Shown: positions 21,719 through 32,780 of the stretch, in pieces | How the letters are laid out: the number at the start of each line of letters is the position of its first letter | Position numbering within the stretch: the stretch's first letter is position 1 | Source of the DNA: Triatoma infestans | Taxonomy: Eukaryota > Arthropoda > Insecta > Hemiptera > Reduviidae | NCBI GenBank assembly: GCA_011037195.1 | Contig: JAAEAF010014363.1 | Coordinates: forward strand, 186,001-250,000 | Direction: 5' to 3' | Length of the DNA: 64,000 nucleotides | Notes under the pieces: generated by a model | Seen by the model: the letters and a program-made list of their open reading frames with translations, nothing else | Told to the model about the DNA's origin: nothing | Databases searched by the model: none | Program-made: the position numbers and the translations under genes

Positions 21719-22712
21719 TTACTTTCTCTTACTCCTAGTAAGAGGAATTATTGTAATCGTGTCAAATTTTCGATATTTAGTTTTCACCGGAAATATCCGT
21801 TTTGAGGTCCCCTGAGTCCAAAAAAGTGGTTTTTAGCAAATGTTCTCGTTCTCTGTGTGTGTGTGTGTGTGTGTCTGTGTGTATGTGAACCGCATAGCTC
21901 AAAAACGAAAAACCGTAGAAACTTGAAACTTGATATTCCGTTTAGGTATCACCATGGCATCCGACAGTGGGTCATCTGTCAAAATTCCTCGGCCGGAAAT
22001 ACCACTTTCTTTATTGGTTTTTTTACTTTTTTGCGTTTTTCTCAAAAATGGCGCCGACAATTTTCTTCCAACTTGGTATATCAACTACACATACAATGCG
22101 CTACAACTTTTATTTGAAACGTTTCTCTGGAAAAATTCATTTAAGGGCAGTTATAGGGTGGGGTGGGGTTAGGTTTTTATCTAAAGTGCTATTTCAGTTT
22201 ATTAAACAATTCCATCATCTAAATAATGTTAATTAGAATTAAATATTTTGTTGAAATTCCGAGTTTAAAAAAAATCGGATGACTGGAAGTGCGTTTACTT
22301 GACCACTTTACTAAATGATTTTTGCACTTTTTCTCGATTTCCTCAAAAATGGTTTTTGAAACTTCTTATATAAACTGAACATACAATGGTCTACAACTTT
22401 TATTTAAAACATTTCTCTAGAAAAATTCATTTAATAGAACTTTTAGGGGAGGGGTGGGGTTATGTATTTCTCTAAAGTGCTATCATAGTCGTTTATACAA
22501 TTCTATCATCCAAACAAAAGTAATTAGAAATAAAGGATGGCCAAAATTCCGAGATGCAAGGAAATTAGTTAAACGGAAGTGCGCTTTTACAGAACAGTTT
22601 TTTCAGTTTTCGTCGAATGTCATTAAATTTTGTACATAAACTATAAAGTTTGTCAATTATAATTTTAAGAACTGGAGTAAGACAAAGTTGTGCGAGTGTT
22701 TCACACCAGATT
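21719..22712 (-). mobile_element. Family H element, near full length
   Basis: Hairpin-side end: ACTTTCTCTTACTCC at 21721-21735, with CTCTTACTCCTAGTAAGAG folding on itself. Then come GTTTTCACCGGAAATATCCG, GAGGTCCCCTGAGTCC, a (GT)n run at 21857-21874, and two to three subrepeats each with TTTTTCTCAAAAATGG, CTACAACTTTTATTT, GGGGTGGGGTTA and TTGAAATTCCGAG. Far end: GGAGTAAGACAAAGT (22674-22688) and GAGTGTTTCACACCAGA. The inverted ends differ at one base. No protein is encoded. Confidence 0.6.
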
Positions 22713-25056
22713 TTTTTTTTCTGGGAAGAAGCGAATCACATCAGCCATACAAGTCCTTCACACTGATACAGTGCATGCAGCGCTAATTCCTCCTCTTCCT
22801 GACAAACCTGCATAGGCTATCCATTGTCAGGCCCATGTCTTCCGTGATCATTGAAAAGGTCTATAGTCATCGGAGTAGTCGCACGACCTGCTTAAAGTAA
22901 TTTTGTAATAAGCCTGGGCGAAAAGCTACTAATAAACTTCTCTTTTTCCCTTCTGGCCTAGGATTTCCACCCATGCTTTGATTGCTGTACTTTGTTTAAT
23001 CATATTGTGAATACGCTTTCAATTGCGAGTAATTAAATCCTTATTCTTTCGATTTTAAGAAAATCAATTACCCATATCACCTAAATAGTGGGATATTTTT
23101 ACCTCTGTTGTGGAAACGGGCCGAAATCAAAAACGACTGCGACAATAAGATTATAATCATGAATTATCTTCGGCGAATCACAATGTACTATCCACCTCTG
23201 ACCGGTAAAGATTAATACTCAGATATTTACATATTGATGTTGCTGAGAACACTTTGCTAGAATTTCTGGCCAACAATTATCCTCCGGTCTTCCAGCAGCG
23301 ATATATTTTCGGATGCTTTGAACGTATATTATGAAACTTCAGAGAAACCATGGTATAATACCTGATTAGTAAACTGATTAGTTTGTCAATTTAATTTTCT
23401 TCATATTTTTAAGTTTATGCAGTTTGATTGTTTTAATTAAACAATTAATTTGATATATTTCGCAAAAATAAAAAATAAATTAAAAACCAATATAAATGTT
23501 GAAATTGTTATAAATATTACAAAAAACTGAATCAATAAATATTTAAATGAATGCAATTAAATAATATTAAAATAATAAAATGGATATTTCATTTAATATT
23601 TCTATTTTTCCTCGTTTAAAATCCATATTGTAATAGTAATATTAATAATTATCTGTGATAGAAGTTAAGCTTTAACAAGGCGCAATGCAGGTTCATAGCC
23701 TAAACATACAAACTGGCGCAATTTGTAAATATTTAATGAAGAATGGTCGAACAATTTATGGGTAGTATACCCCCACTTTTATTACACCCATGGGCACATT
23801 AACGTTTCAGCAATATATTTTCGTGGGGAAACATACTGTATTCTAACGTACAATTAACAAGCCTAGGGTCTCCTTTGTACCAAGTGAGTTCTAGGGATAT
23901 AAGGTTACCTAGTTTACCTTCACATAATCCCTTGCATCTACCCATAAACTGGGAAAACTGTAGCAGGAATGAGTGGGGAGGGGTAAATTTAAGAGAAGTT
24001 TAACTCACTAATAAGTAATAAATGTAAACTTTTTATGACCTTGGTCACTAAATAATTGACTAACTTTAGTAATAAATGAAATCTGGAATTATTACGCTTA
24101 ATAAACATTACGTTCAGAAATAAATTTGCTACTTAATTTTATGGTCAATCTATTTAGATTTAAGATTTAGTTCTTAATAAGTTTATATGTAACAAAAGGG
24201 AATTTAATATAATTGATTATTTCTAATTAAAAGCGATTATTTAAAATAAATTCCTTTAGACAAAATTTAAATATTTTAGGATTGCTTTTGTGTTGTGTAA
24301 TTTGAATTTAAACTGTACGACACTTTGGAGGAAACCAAGACGAAAAATTAATTAACTTAACGCAATACATGAAAACAAATAAGTTTGTTTTATTATATGA
24401 ACCCTGAATTTAACCTCTCTGCAATGAGAAGTAGACTAAAACAATTATGTCACGGAGTGAAACAAAATTTCGAAAACTTCTGTTCAAACTGCTTTGGTTT
24501 TCTACATGTTTGCTTCTTTTAAATCTAAATAAACCCCACTTTGAGCACTATCCGTCCTATCTGGATTTCCAAGCCCTTGTAAATTACAAAGTATTTATCA
24601 CATTAACGAACTCACTTCAAAATTCCAATTGGCAGAAAAGTTAGGCTATTTTTAGTATGGCAAGATAGGAAAACAATATCCCCATATTATAGGGTGCTGC
24701 AAGACGACTGTTTCAAATCAACATTCGACATTTAATGATTCTACAAACCACTTCGCAGTTGTCGCATTAAATTTCTGTCAGTCCGATCTATTCTATTCAA
24801 TGGTATTTCTATTAGTTACGTCTTACTGGTCTCCTGGCACTTCCTCAAAATCCTGCCAACCATCCCTAACTTTTCTCTGCTTCAAACAGTTTCTACTCTT
24901 CTCTTTTCAAAGAGTGTCGATGCTGTTACAGACTGAATATAACTTCTAATTAATCCAGTCCTCCACTTCCATGCATAAATACGTCAAAAAATCTTTCTGC
25001 CATATCATTAGATTAATCTTAGTTGTTATGTTATGTAATGTTTATGTTACCAAAAA
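22713..25056. other. Unassigned AT-rich DNA
   Basis: I see no gene, RNA gene or clear repeat beyond short AT-rich runs. A small 65-codon open stretch at 24447-24644 has nothing recognisable. Confidence 0.4.
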
Positions 25057-25984
25057 AAAAATCTGATGTGAAACACTCACACAACTACCTATTTATTACT
25101 TTACTAATACCATTTAATCAAGAAATTTTCTTTAAAAATTACAACGTCACAATGTTTAGTTGCGCTGACCATAAAAACGGTGGACCGGGGATTTCACTTG
25201 TATACCTGGAGAGGCCATAAGATGAAGCACTCTATAGCAAAACCAAGAAAGCTTGTGCAAAATTAATGTTAACTGGCAGACTCCCTCCATAAAACAATGT
25301 TTATCCAAAAAATATTTCAAATAAAAGTGATAGGTTTCTGTCTGTTCAGCGAGCATTGCACGTTTGAAGAAAATCGTTGTCAACCGTTTCCGAGAAAATT
25401 CCTTAGAATCAGAAATCTATTCTGTAAAATCACACTTCTGGTAGACCGAGTGTCATCAAATTTGGAATTCTATCAATTCTATTGTTATTAATATTATGCG
25501 TTAACCGCATAGGTATTATACTGAAGCGGTACTTTAGATGGAAGCATAACACTACTTAGTTTTCCAAAACCCCCAAAAAATGAATTATCCTGGGAAAATG
25601 TTTCAAATAACGGTGAGAGATATCTATGTTTTAGATAGTACACGAAGTTTAAAGAAAATCGTACGGAGCCGTTTTCTTGAAAATCACAAAAAAAAAACAA
25701 AAAAAAACAGTAAATTCCCATATTTGGTTGATTGATTTTGCTTGTAATCTACATGTCTGGATGTAGTGATGGTGCCTAGAAAATCGAATACCAAATTTGT
25801 CTTTTCGTTTTTGAGATATTCTGTTAACACACGTACGACATACAAACACACAGACTAAAGGTTAGCTAACAATTTTTTTTTCGTATTTAGGGATATTTCC
25901 CGGATTTAGGGTATTTCCGGTGAAAATTCAATTTCGATAATCTGGTACGATCGCAATATTTCCTTTTAGAGTGAGAGAAAGTAA
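25057..25984 (+). mobile_element. Family H element, diverged
   Basis: It starts with TCTGATGTGAAACACTCACA (the family's non-hairpin end). Two internal blocks with GAAGAAAATCGTTG/GAAAATCGTACGGAGCC follow, then GACATACAAACACACAGAC, GGGTATTTCCGGTGAAAATTC, and a hairpin-side end in which CCTTTTAGAGTGAGAGAAAGTA replaces the usual hairpin. More diverged than the copies at 6433, 21719 and 40403. Confidence 0.5.
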
Positions 25985-27129
25985 TAATTATAATATTAAA
26001 GATATGTTTTTGATATATTACATATCTCTTTCATATCTTGTATGGCCTACAAAAAGGCGATCTAAATTTTTATTAAAACAATTATGAAAGTTACGTTAGT
26101 TATGAAGGTTATGAAATATATTTATTCCACTGTAATTTAAAATAAAAAAATAATAAAAAAATTAGGCCTTATAAAGCTTTAAAGTTAATAATACTTTTTT
26201 TAAATATTACTTTTGCTTTTTCCCTTTTGTTGAAATGGAATTATTCATTTTATTAATTAGTATATTCGCAAAGAAATGGTTCATTCTTTTTATCCGCCTG
26301 TCAGAATTGTGTTCAGAGTAGAAGGTAAATAGCGCTGCCTCTGTTTAATAAGACAGTCGCAAAATTAAAAAGAAAAGTAAAAAAAATGAGTGGGGGGGAT
26401 GGGAAGAGTTAACAGAAAAAATAAAATAATACGCAGTGTTAGAGATTAAAAGGCTGTTTAATGACTGTTTTATACTCGCTAACTTTAATCCCACACTTTT
26501 TAATTTGGGTAATTAGCAAATATTTAATAAGTCGGGGAAAAAGTGTCTGCGAAAGCTTAACTAGAAGAAAGTTCTTTTTTTTTTTAACGAGCAGTTGGAT
26601 TTTTTTTGTTGCAACAAAGAAAATAGAATTGCAGGAGGTGGGGAAGAGAGGAGGGAATATGAAAGCAAGAAAAAGATAGGTCATAAATTTTAGGGATAAC
26701 AATATTTAATGGAATATTAAAATGGGGTTAAATTATTATTATTATTATTATTATTATTACAAGAAAATATTGAAGTCACTGCTGAATTTCTTAAATATTC
26801 AGTGAAAAAGTTGGACCAATTACATAAAAAAACAAAAAATCTGGTGAGAAACACTCATAAGACTCCCCATGGCGCTACTATTCAAAAAAGACCAAGGCTT
26901 GCTAGACGGCGATATATTGGGAGACGTGTGGTAAGCACACCTCAGTTCCCTCGCCGTTTAGTGCTGACCTTCGCCACCTAAGGCGCTACTAACTGTAGCT
27001 TCCCATTTTTTTTTCACGATACTATTTTATTTTTATCCAACTATAGTGGAATCTCATAACTGCAAGTTACGAGACTACTACACTACGAGAAAAGTAATTC
27101 GCTTGCCTGTATGTAGTTGTAGTATTATA
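25985..27129. other. Unassigned AT-rich DNA with (ATT)n
   Basis: No gene. A TTA/ATT trinucleotide run lies at about 26731-26759. At 26835-26860 AATCTGGTGAGAAACACTC is a lone fragment of the non-hairpin end of family H. A small locally GC-richer segment at 26880-27000 has no recognised content. Confidence 0.4.
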
Positions 27130-27439
27130 ATACTGAAAACTATAACTACTTATTTTTCCGGGAAAATTTATGTTTTTGGGAGTTAATGTAGCATTAATGC
27201 TTTGTTCTAAAGTACCATTTCGGTTCAATGAATGTTTCTGCCACCCGCTATAATATTAATATACGATTAAAAACATTGATGGGATTACAAATTTGAAGAG
27301 AATCGGTAAAACGGAAATGACATTTTACAAAGCAAAAGTTCTTAGAGGTTTTTTGATATTTTTTCGAGAACAAATATGACGATCTTCTTTAAACTTGGAA
27401 AGATATAAACCTCCCACTTCTATTTGTAATAATATTTTT
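27130..27439 (-). repeat. Internal fragment of family H
   Basis: TTTTTCCGGGAAAATTTATG, TCTAAAGTACCATTTCGGTT, AATTTGAAGAGAATCGGTAA and TTTTTTCGAGAACAAATATG follow the order of one subrepeat plus part of the next. No terminus is preserved. It directly abuts the inverted repeat at 27440. Confidence 0.45.
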
Positions 27440-28075
27440 CTGGATGTAATGGTACCGCAAAGATAATGCCACCACAGCAGAGAGAACAGAGAGGAGACAG
27501 GCCATCTCTGGTTAACAGGGACTACTCTCTGACTTATGCAGGCTAGAGTGGGAGAACTGTGTATATATGCCAGTGGGAATCTATCTAGAGGATATCTATC
27601 AGATTCAACCATACATCGCATCGTATCATATCTCTACTCTCACCTTTTATTCTATCAGTTTCATTATAAAGTCCAGTGCAGTTAGTGTAAACTTAGCTAC
27701 ATTATAACAGTGTTTTCATATCTCGTTCATTCAATTAAACCTAATTTCTCTCCTCAACAACTCCATTATATTGATTGAATGAACGAGTTATGAAGACACT
27801 GTTGTAATGTAGCCATAAGTTTACACTAACTGCTCTGAACTTTATAATGAAAGTGATAGAATAAAAGATGGGAGTAGAGATATGACACGATGCGATGAAT
27901 GGTTGAATCTGATAGATATCCTCTAGATAGATTCCCACTGACTTATATATATAGGTTCTCCCACTCTAGCCAGCGTAAGTCAGAGAATAGTCTCTGTTAA
28001 CCAGAGAGGGCCTGCCTTCTCTCTGTTCTCTGTGCTGTGGTTACATTATCTTTGCGGTACCATTACATCATCCAG
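27440..28075. repeat. Long inverted repeat of two LTR-like units (family L, L6)
   Basis: Arm 1 (27440-27735) and arm 2 (27774-28075) are reverse complements with scattered mismatches and small indels, separated by 38 bp. Both outer ends carry the pair CTGGATG...GTAATGGTACCGC and its complement. Each arm is a family L unit (TGTAATGG start, GCTAGAGTGGGAGAA, TATATA box, CAGTGCAGTTAGTGTAAAC). The 38-bp centre is the family L tail (TAATTTCTCTCCTC), so arm 1 runs through it while arm 2 lacks it. A transcript across this region would fold into a hairpin of nearly 300 bp. Confidence 0.85.
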
Positions 28076-28127
28076 TCCCTCTCTGTTCTCTCTGCTGTGG
28101 TTGCATTTTCTTTGCGGTACCATTACA
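28019..28127. repeat. Short tandem duplication at the inverted repeat end
   Basis: CTCTCTGTTCTCT, GCTGTGGTT and TTTGCGGTACCATTAC occur twice about 60 bp apart, so the outer end of arm 2 has been locally duplicated. Arm 1 has only one copy. Confidence 0.6.
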
Positions 28128-28212
28128 CTAAACAAATTGTTTTTAGGGTTGTTCCTGAGGAATCTGAAACATTAAAATTCAAATTAAAAGAATATATAAA
28201 ATTTAGCAGTAA

Positions 28213-28283
28213 CACGCGGGACTCGAACTGGGGACCTTCCAGTTACAAGTCCATGCTCATAACCACTACACGAACACCCGCCC
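28213..28283 (-). repeat. tRNA-derived sequence (SINE head or tRNA pseudogene)
   Basis: On the minus strand: GGCGGGTGTTCGTGTAGTGG, TTATGAGCATGG, TTGTAAC, GGTCCCCAGTTCGAGTCC, CGCGTG. An A-box-like TGTAGTGGTTATGAGC and a perfect B box (AGTTCGAGTCC) are present, and the outer parts (GGCGGG/CCCGCGTG) can partly pair. The anticodon stem does not pair well, so a functional tRNA is unlikely. The sequence differs from the SINE family at 11224. Confidence 0.5.
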
Positions 28284-28289
28284 TCTATT

Positions 28290-29940
28290 AAAATTCAAAT
28301 ATGTTTGTTCAATATTATTGGCCTCGCTAGAATCTAATTATTCTCTACTTGCCTCGGTTGGTACTTGTGCCCCCTCTCCACCACCGCCGTCTGCATCTAT
28401 GTTAGAACAAATGACCAAAATTTGAATTTAAAGAATCATTTTATATGACAAAAGAGTATAAAATAGAAGAATAAGAAAAAGTATTGTGAATGTTTCCCGC
28501 CAGATTTTTTCTAAAGAACTCTGGTGTGAATAACTCACACGGCTTGCTCTGTCACGAAAAAATTTCTAATTGTCGACTTTTACTTTACACTTTCCATGAG
28601 TTTTCGAAGAATAAATGTAATAATCATTTATTAAATTGTGTTACGCAATATTGATACAATGTAAGTTTTGTGTGTGAGTGGGTGTGAGGTCAAGACATCT
28701 AAAGATGGATGGCAGTTACTGCTTCCCCCCCTATAGGTTTTTCCGGCCAGCTAGTCGTTATTATCACTTTGCACAGAAAACACATTTCCCTTATTTCCTA
28801 GAACCTCCTCTGCTCCTCTACATGAACCCTTACTGTCTAAGGAGTCAGTCACAAAGTTTTGCTCTTCATTAATAAGGAAGCCCGCGCGTTTGTGCTCTGC
28901 CTTGACCTGTTTTTCTTTTATCTCCTTTGCTGTTAGTCTCTTTCTCTTTTCAGTTTCTTTGGTGTAACAGTTTAACAAAGCAGAAACCCATCCACGTATT
29001 AGTTTAGTGTGTTTGCCTATATCCCAGTCGCCAACCCAAAACCCCTGGCAGGCACACCACCACCATTATTACCCTTGTTACAACGAAATTAATATAGCCC
29101 CAGACACAAGGGATTACCCAAGTTATCCGTTTTGGAGCAACGCTTGGCCTACAATATGCCCGGCCATGGAGGGCAAACCTTCCCCCTCCATTTATCTCTG
29201 TTCTACACTTTAATATGACGTTGTACTTGCTATCTGTACACATACACAAATATACACCCACACAAAAGAGATCACATAAGAGAGGTATACTGCATTTAAT
29301 CCTTCATAAACTAACTTTCTAGTATCCTCACACACATACATCCTCGCATACATTATATATATTTAAACAAATCCTTAAGGAAGGTTGATAGAATATCAAT
29401 TATAGATTTTATAATTTTAGTAGTTGTATTTGTGCGGATGACAACTTCTACATTATGCGGAAGTTTCTAGATGAATGAAATATTAGATTGCGTAATGAAA
29501 ATAAATTAAAAAATAGTTATAATCACAAATAAACATAATCACAAATTTTTAATTCCATCGATAAGGACGCAAAACACATGATGACCCAGAAAATGTATAA
29601 TTTGTGGTACTTAGGCTCTATTCTAGAAAATAGTGGTTGACCAAAAATGGAAAATGAGAAGAGAATAATCAGTTCCAAGAAAGCAATAGGGATACGCTTT
29701 GGCGATACATATATTAAAGTAGGGATACTGAATCAAGTTCTTTGAGGCAGAACAAATCTTAAATGAAGCAAAACAAAATATTCGCACTGGTCCAAAGCAA
29801 GGCTTTATAAGGAGCAGAGACCTGAACTTGAAATAGCATACAGATAAACAAAAGTTACATTCAACTGAAATGGAATTTTGGAGAAGATCGATATGCACAT
29901 TGAAATTAAAATGATTAGGAAATGAAAAAATACGACAAGA
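28290..29940. other. Unassigned DNA
   Basis: No gene is recognised. Fragments resembling the non-hairpin end of family H lie at about 28480-28560 (GAATGTTTCCCGCCAGATTT and CTGGTGTGAATAACTCACAC), face to face. An 112-codon open stretch on the minus strand at 29623-29961 overlaps a SINE at its start and has no recognisable domain. Confidence 0.4.
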
Positions 29941-29944
29941 ATTG

Positions 29945-30158
29945 AGGAAGCGGATTAACACAGTAGTTAGCGCACTGGACTGCCAGGCGGAAGTCTCGGA
30001 TTCGAGTCCAGCAGCGCTGCCTTTAGATTTTCTTTTCCTAGGAGTTTCTACAATTCACTGTCCGGTAAAGGTCAGAGTTATCTCTAACGAGAGATCATTG
30101 TCCGGAGGTCAATATGAGTTCTAAGAACCCTGGACGTCAATGACTTATTAAAAAAAAA
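29945..30158 (+). mobile_element. tRNA-derived SINE
   Basis: Plus strand: AGCGGATTAACACAGTAG, TTAGCGCACTGG (A-box region), CAGGCGGAAGTCTCGG and a B box GATTCGAGTCC (29999-30009). Then the family body (TTTTCCTAGGAGTTTCTAC, TTCACTGTCCGG, TAACGAGAGATCATTGTCCG, GACGTCAATGA) and an A tail at 30149-30157. A family H element begins directly after the tail. Confidence 0.75.
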
Positions 30159-30159
30159 A

Positions 30160-30598
30160 TAATGTGTGAAACACACGCATAAGTTTCTCTTACTCCAGTT
30201 TGCAAAATTGTAATTGACAAACTTTGTAGTTAGAAAATCACAAAACCTGAAAAACTGTTCTGTAAAAACACACTTCCGGTATACAAATTTTGTTGAAAAC
30301 TAAAAAAAAAAACCTGTAGTAAAGTGGTACTTTCGGTTGATGGATTTTGCCGGAAATCTTCGTGTCTCATACGGCGGTAATATCTAAGCGGAATACCAAC
30401 TTTGGAAACTCTGAAATTTTTCGTTTTTGATCTATGCTCTTCATATGCATACATCCACACACACATATATATCATTTGCTAAAAACCACTTTTCTGGATT
30501 CCAGGGACCTCAAAACGGTTATTTTCGTTAAACACTCGATATCGAAAATTCGACACGATTGTAATACTTCCTCTTCCTAGGAGTAAGAAAAAGTAGTA
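30160..30598 (+). mobile_element. Family H element with internal deletion
   Basis: ATGTGTGAAACACACGC and GTTTCTCTTACTCCAG mark the non-hairpin end. TTCCTCTTCCTAGGAGTAAG followed by AAAAAGTA marks the hairpin end. Only one subrepeat remains between them, plus CATCCACACACACATATATA and AGGGACCTCAAAACGG, so the element is about 440 bp instead of about 990. Confidence 0.6.
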
Positions 30599-32325
30599 AG
30601 GAGAAGGAATGGAGGTAGAGAAATGTGTCCTGCAAATTGTGAAAAGGCTGGAATGATACGGTATGTAAAGGGAACAAGAAGGAATTCTAGCATGGCTCTG
30701 GAATAACCAGAGGATAGATAAAAAAAGGAAGGCTGAAAAAGGAAAAGGTTTGAGAGAGTGTGTAATGTATCAGAGAGAGGAGTTGAGGAGATTACTGAGA
30801 AGAATGTGGATGAAAGAATTATTCAATATTGAAGAATATTGAAGTAAAAAATAGCTCTACTTTTTTCTAAATTACTAATTTTACACAGCTGCGCGATCTA
30901 TAGGAGACAGAAGAGTTAATTGTTTGATATCGTAAACGAGTCTACCGGTCAGTGAAGTTATTGTTAAATAAAGGAAAGCTAGGATACAATCACAACAAAC
31001 CAAACTTAAATTGGAATTTACAACTAACTGGAAAACATGATCATTGACATTGACAGACGGGAGAGTATGTAACTAGCGGCTTTTCATGTCATCATAAGTA
31101 TAAATATATAAGTTTTGATTATTCAATCGAAAACCGACATAAGAAATATCATTCTTTCTTTGCGCTCATGTTTCCTATCTGAATGACCAGCTTTCATATT
31201 TTATATTCTTGTTAATCACATTCGTCTTCTGAAGTGGCGATGTTTAGGAACTATAGATTGCGACGGTTAGCAGCATGTCATTGTCAACAGGAAGCTCCCA
31301 TTTAACAATGTCAGTGCTTATATTTTCTAGTTGCAGTTGTAGATTTCCATTTAAGTATTTTCTGATAATACTTCATTATTTATCCGTCGGGTAAATATTG
31401 TAATTATGGATAGCAAGTACACTTCTAGACAAAGATATGTCATCATCAAAACTTCTGAAATAATGTCACTGGCTACCACCATGACGTGTTGCATTTTACA
31501 CCTTCTCACCAGCTAATCTCGGAACAGTGGGTGAGAAAAGAAAGTCAATACCCCTGAAATTTGAAAACATCTCTGTGGTCCTTCCGGACAACCGCGCCGC
31601 CATACAGCCTGCAAGAACCACAAGTACAAAAGAGCCACCCTTTAGTGCTATACAATATAATCTATGAAATACAATAAAACTCTTTGACAGTCTTTGATCT
31701 AATGATTAGCAGTTTATCTTTATTCTCCGACTTGACGACTTATAAATTTGGCACTCTATATTATTACAGTTGAATGAATGAAAGTCATTCAAACGACCTG
31801 GGCTATCAAATTTCCGCCCTACTAATTATCAAGAGAAATTCACTGACCAAAGTGATACAAGTCTGCCGAAACGGCTGCACAAAACTAAAGAGATACTAAA
31901 TTATGTTTAATTATAATTCTCGTTAATAATGATTGATTGATTAAAGCTTGCAATAATAATGCAAAATGTGAAGTATGTTATTTCCACCAAATTGGAATTG
32001 TAGAGTCCTCTAAATATATTTTTATTTTTCTAAGTTGTGCCACCATCCAACACTAGCGCCCCAAACAGCAACGCCTTCAAATTAACAGCAAGCTTTTCTA
32101 TGGACCTATAAAAAAAAACATTGATGATAAAAACAAATGATTTTATACATACTACAAATCTTCCATGACGTAACTAATATTAGGGATAGAACCTGTTTCT
32201 GGTCATTAATTTTTATACTCTTGAATTTATTTACAAATTATCTACGTTACCAAGATTCTCATTTACTTAGTTTAAAATCCACTGAACGCTCATGTCGATC
32301 ATTTTTTTTTTATTTCTCAATTTTT
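30599..32325. other. Unassigned DNA
   Basis: I see no gene or clear repeat. The segment 30599-30840 is purine-rich with AAGGAGAAGGAATGGAGG-type sequence and could be the eroded end of a LINE, but no protein block is clear enough to name. Confidence 0.35.
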
Positions 32326-32780
32326 TTACTTTCTCTTACAGTTTAATACTAAGAGGAAGTATAGCGATCGTGCCAAATTTTCGAAATTGAGTTTTCACCG
32401 GAAATGCACGTTTAGAAGACCCCTGGAGTCCAAAGAAGTGGTTTTTTAGAAAATGGTCTGTACGTGTTTGAACAGAATATCTCAAAATAGAAAAATTGCA
32501 CTAAATCTATCTTGGTATTCCGTTTAGATACTACCGCTGTATAAGACACAAAGATTTTGGACAAAATCCATCAATCAAAAGTGTCACTTTACTGAACGGT
32601 TTTTTTTTTTTTTAGTTTTCTGTAATTTTTCCAAAAACAGCTCCAACAATTTTCTTTAACTTTTTTATGTCAACTATACATATAAAGAGCTACAATTTTT
32701 ATTTGAAACATTTCTCCGGGTAAAGTGATTTAAAATATTAATATTTTGCTTAGTTATAGTCGTCGTGGGTTTAAACAATC
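32326..32780 (-). mobile_element. Family H fragment with hairpin end
   Basis: TTTACTTTCTCTTACAGTTT, ATACTAAGAGGAAGTATAGC, TTGAGTTTTCACCGGAAATG, CCCTGGAGTCCAAAGAAGTG, then one subrepeat (CCAAAAACAGCTCCAACAAT, GAAACATTTCTCCGG). The far end is missing. Confidence 0.55.

Noticed and set aside
21857..22236. Overlapping open stretches of 60-89 codons, some hydrophobic
   Set aside because: They lie in several frames of a non-coding family H repeat and are not conserved in other copies.
28213..28283. Functional tRNA gene on the minus strand
   Set aside because: The A and B boxes are present but the anticodon stem pairs poorly; a tRNA-derived SINE head or pseudogene is more likely.
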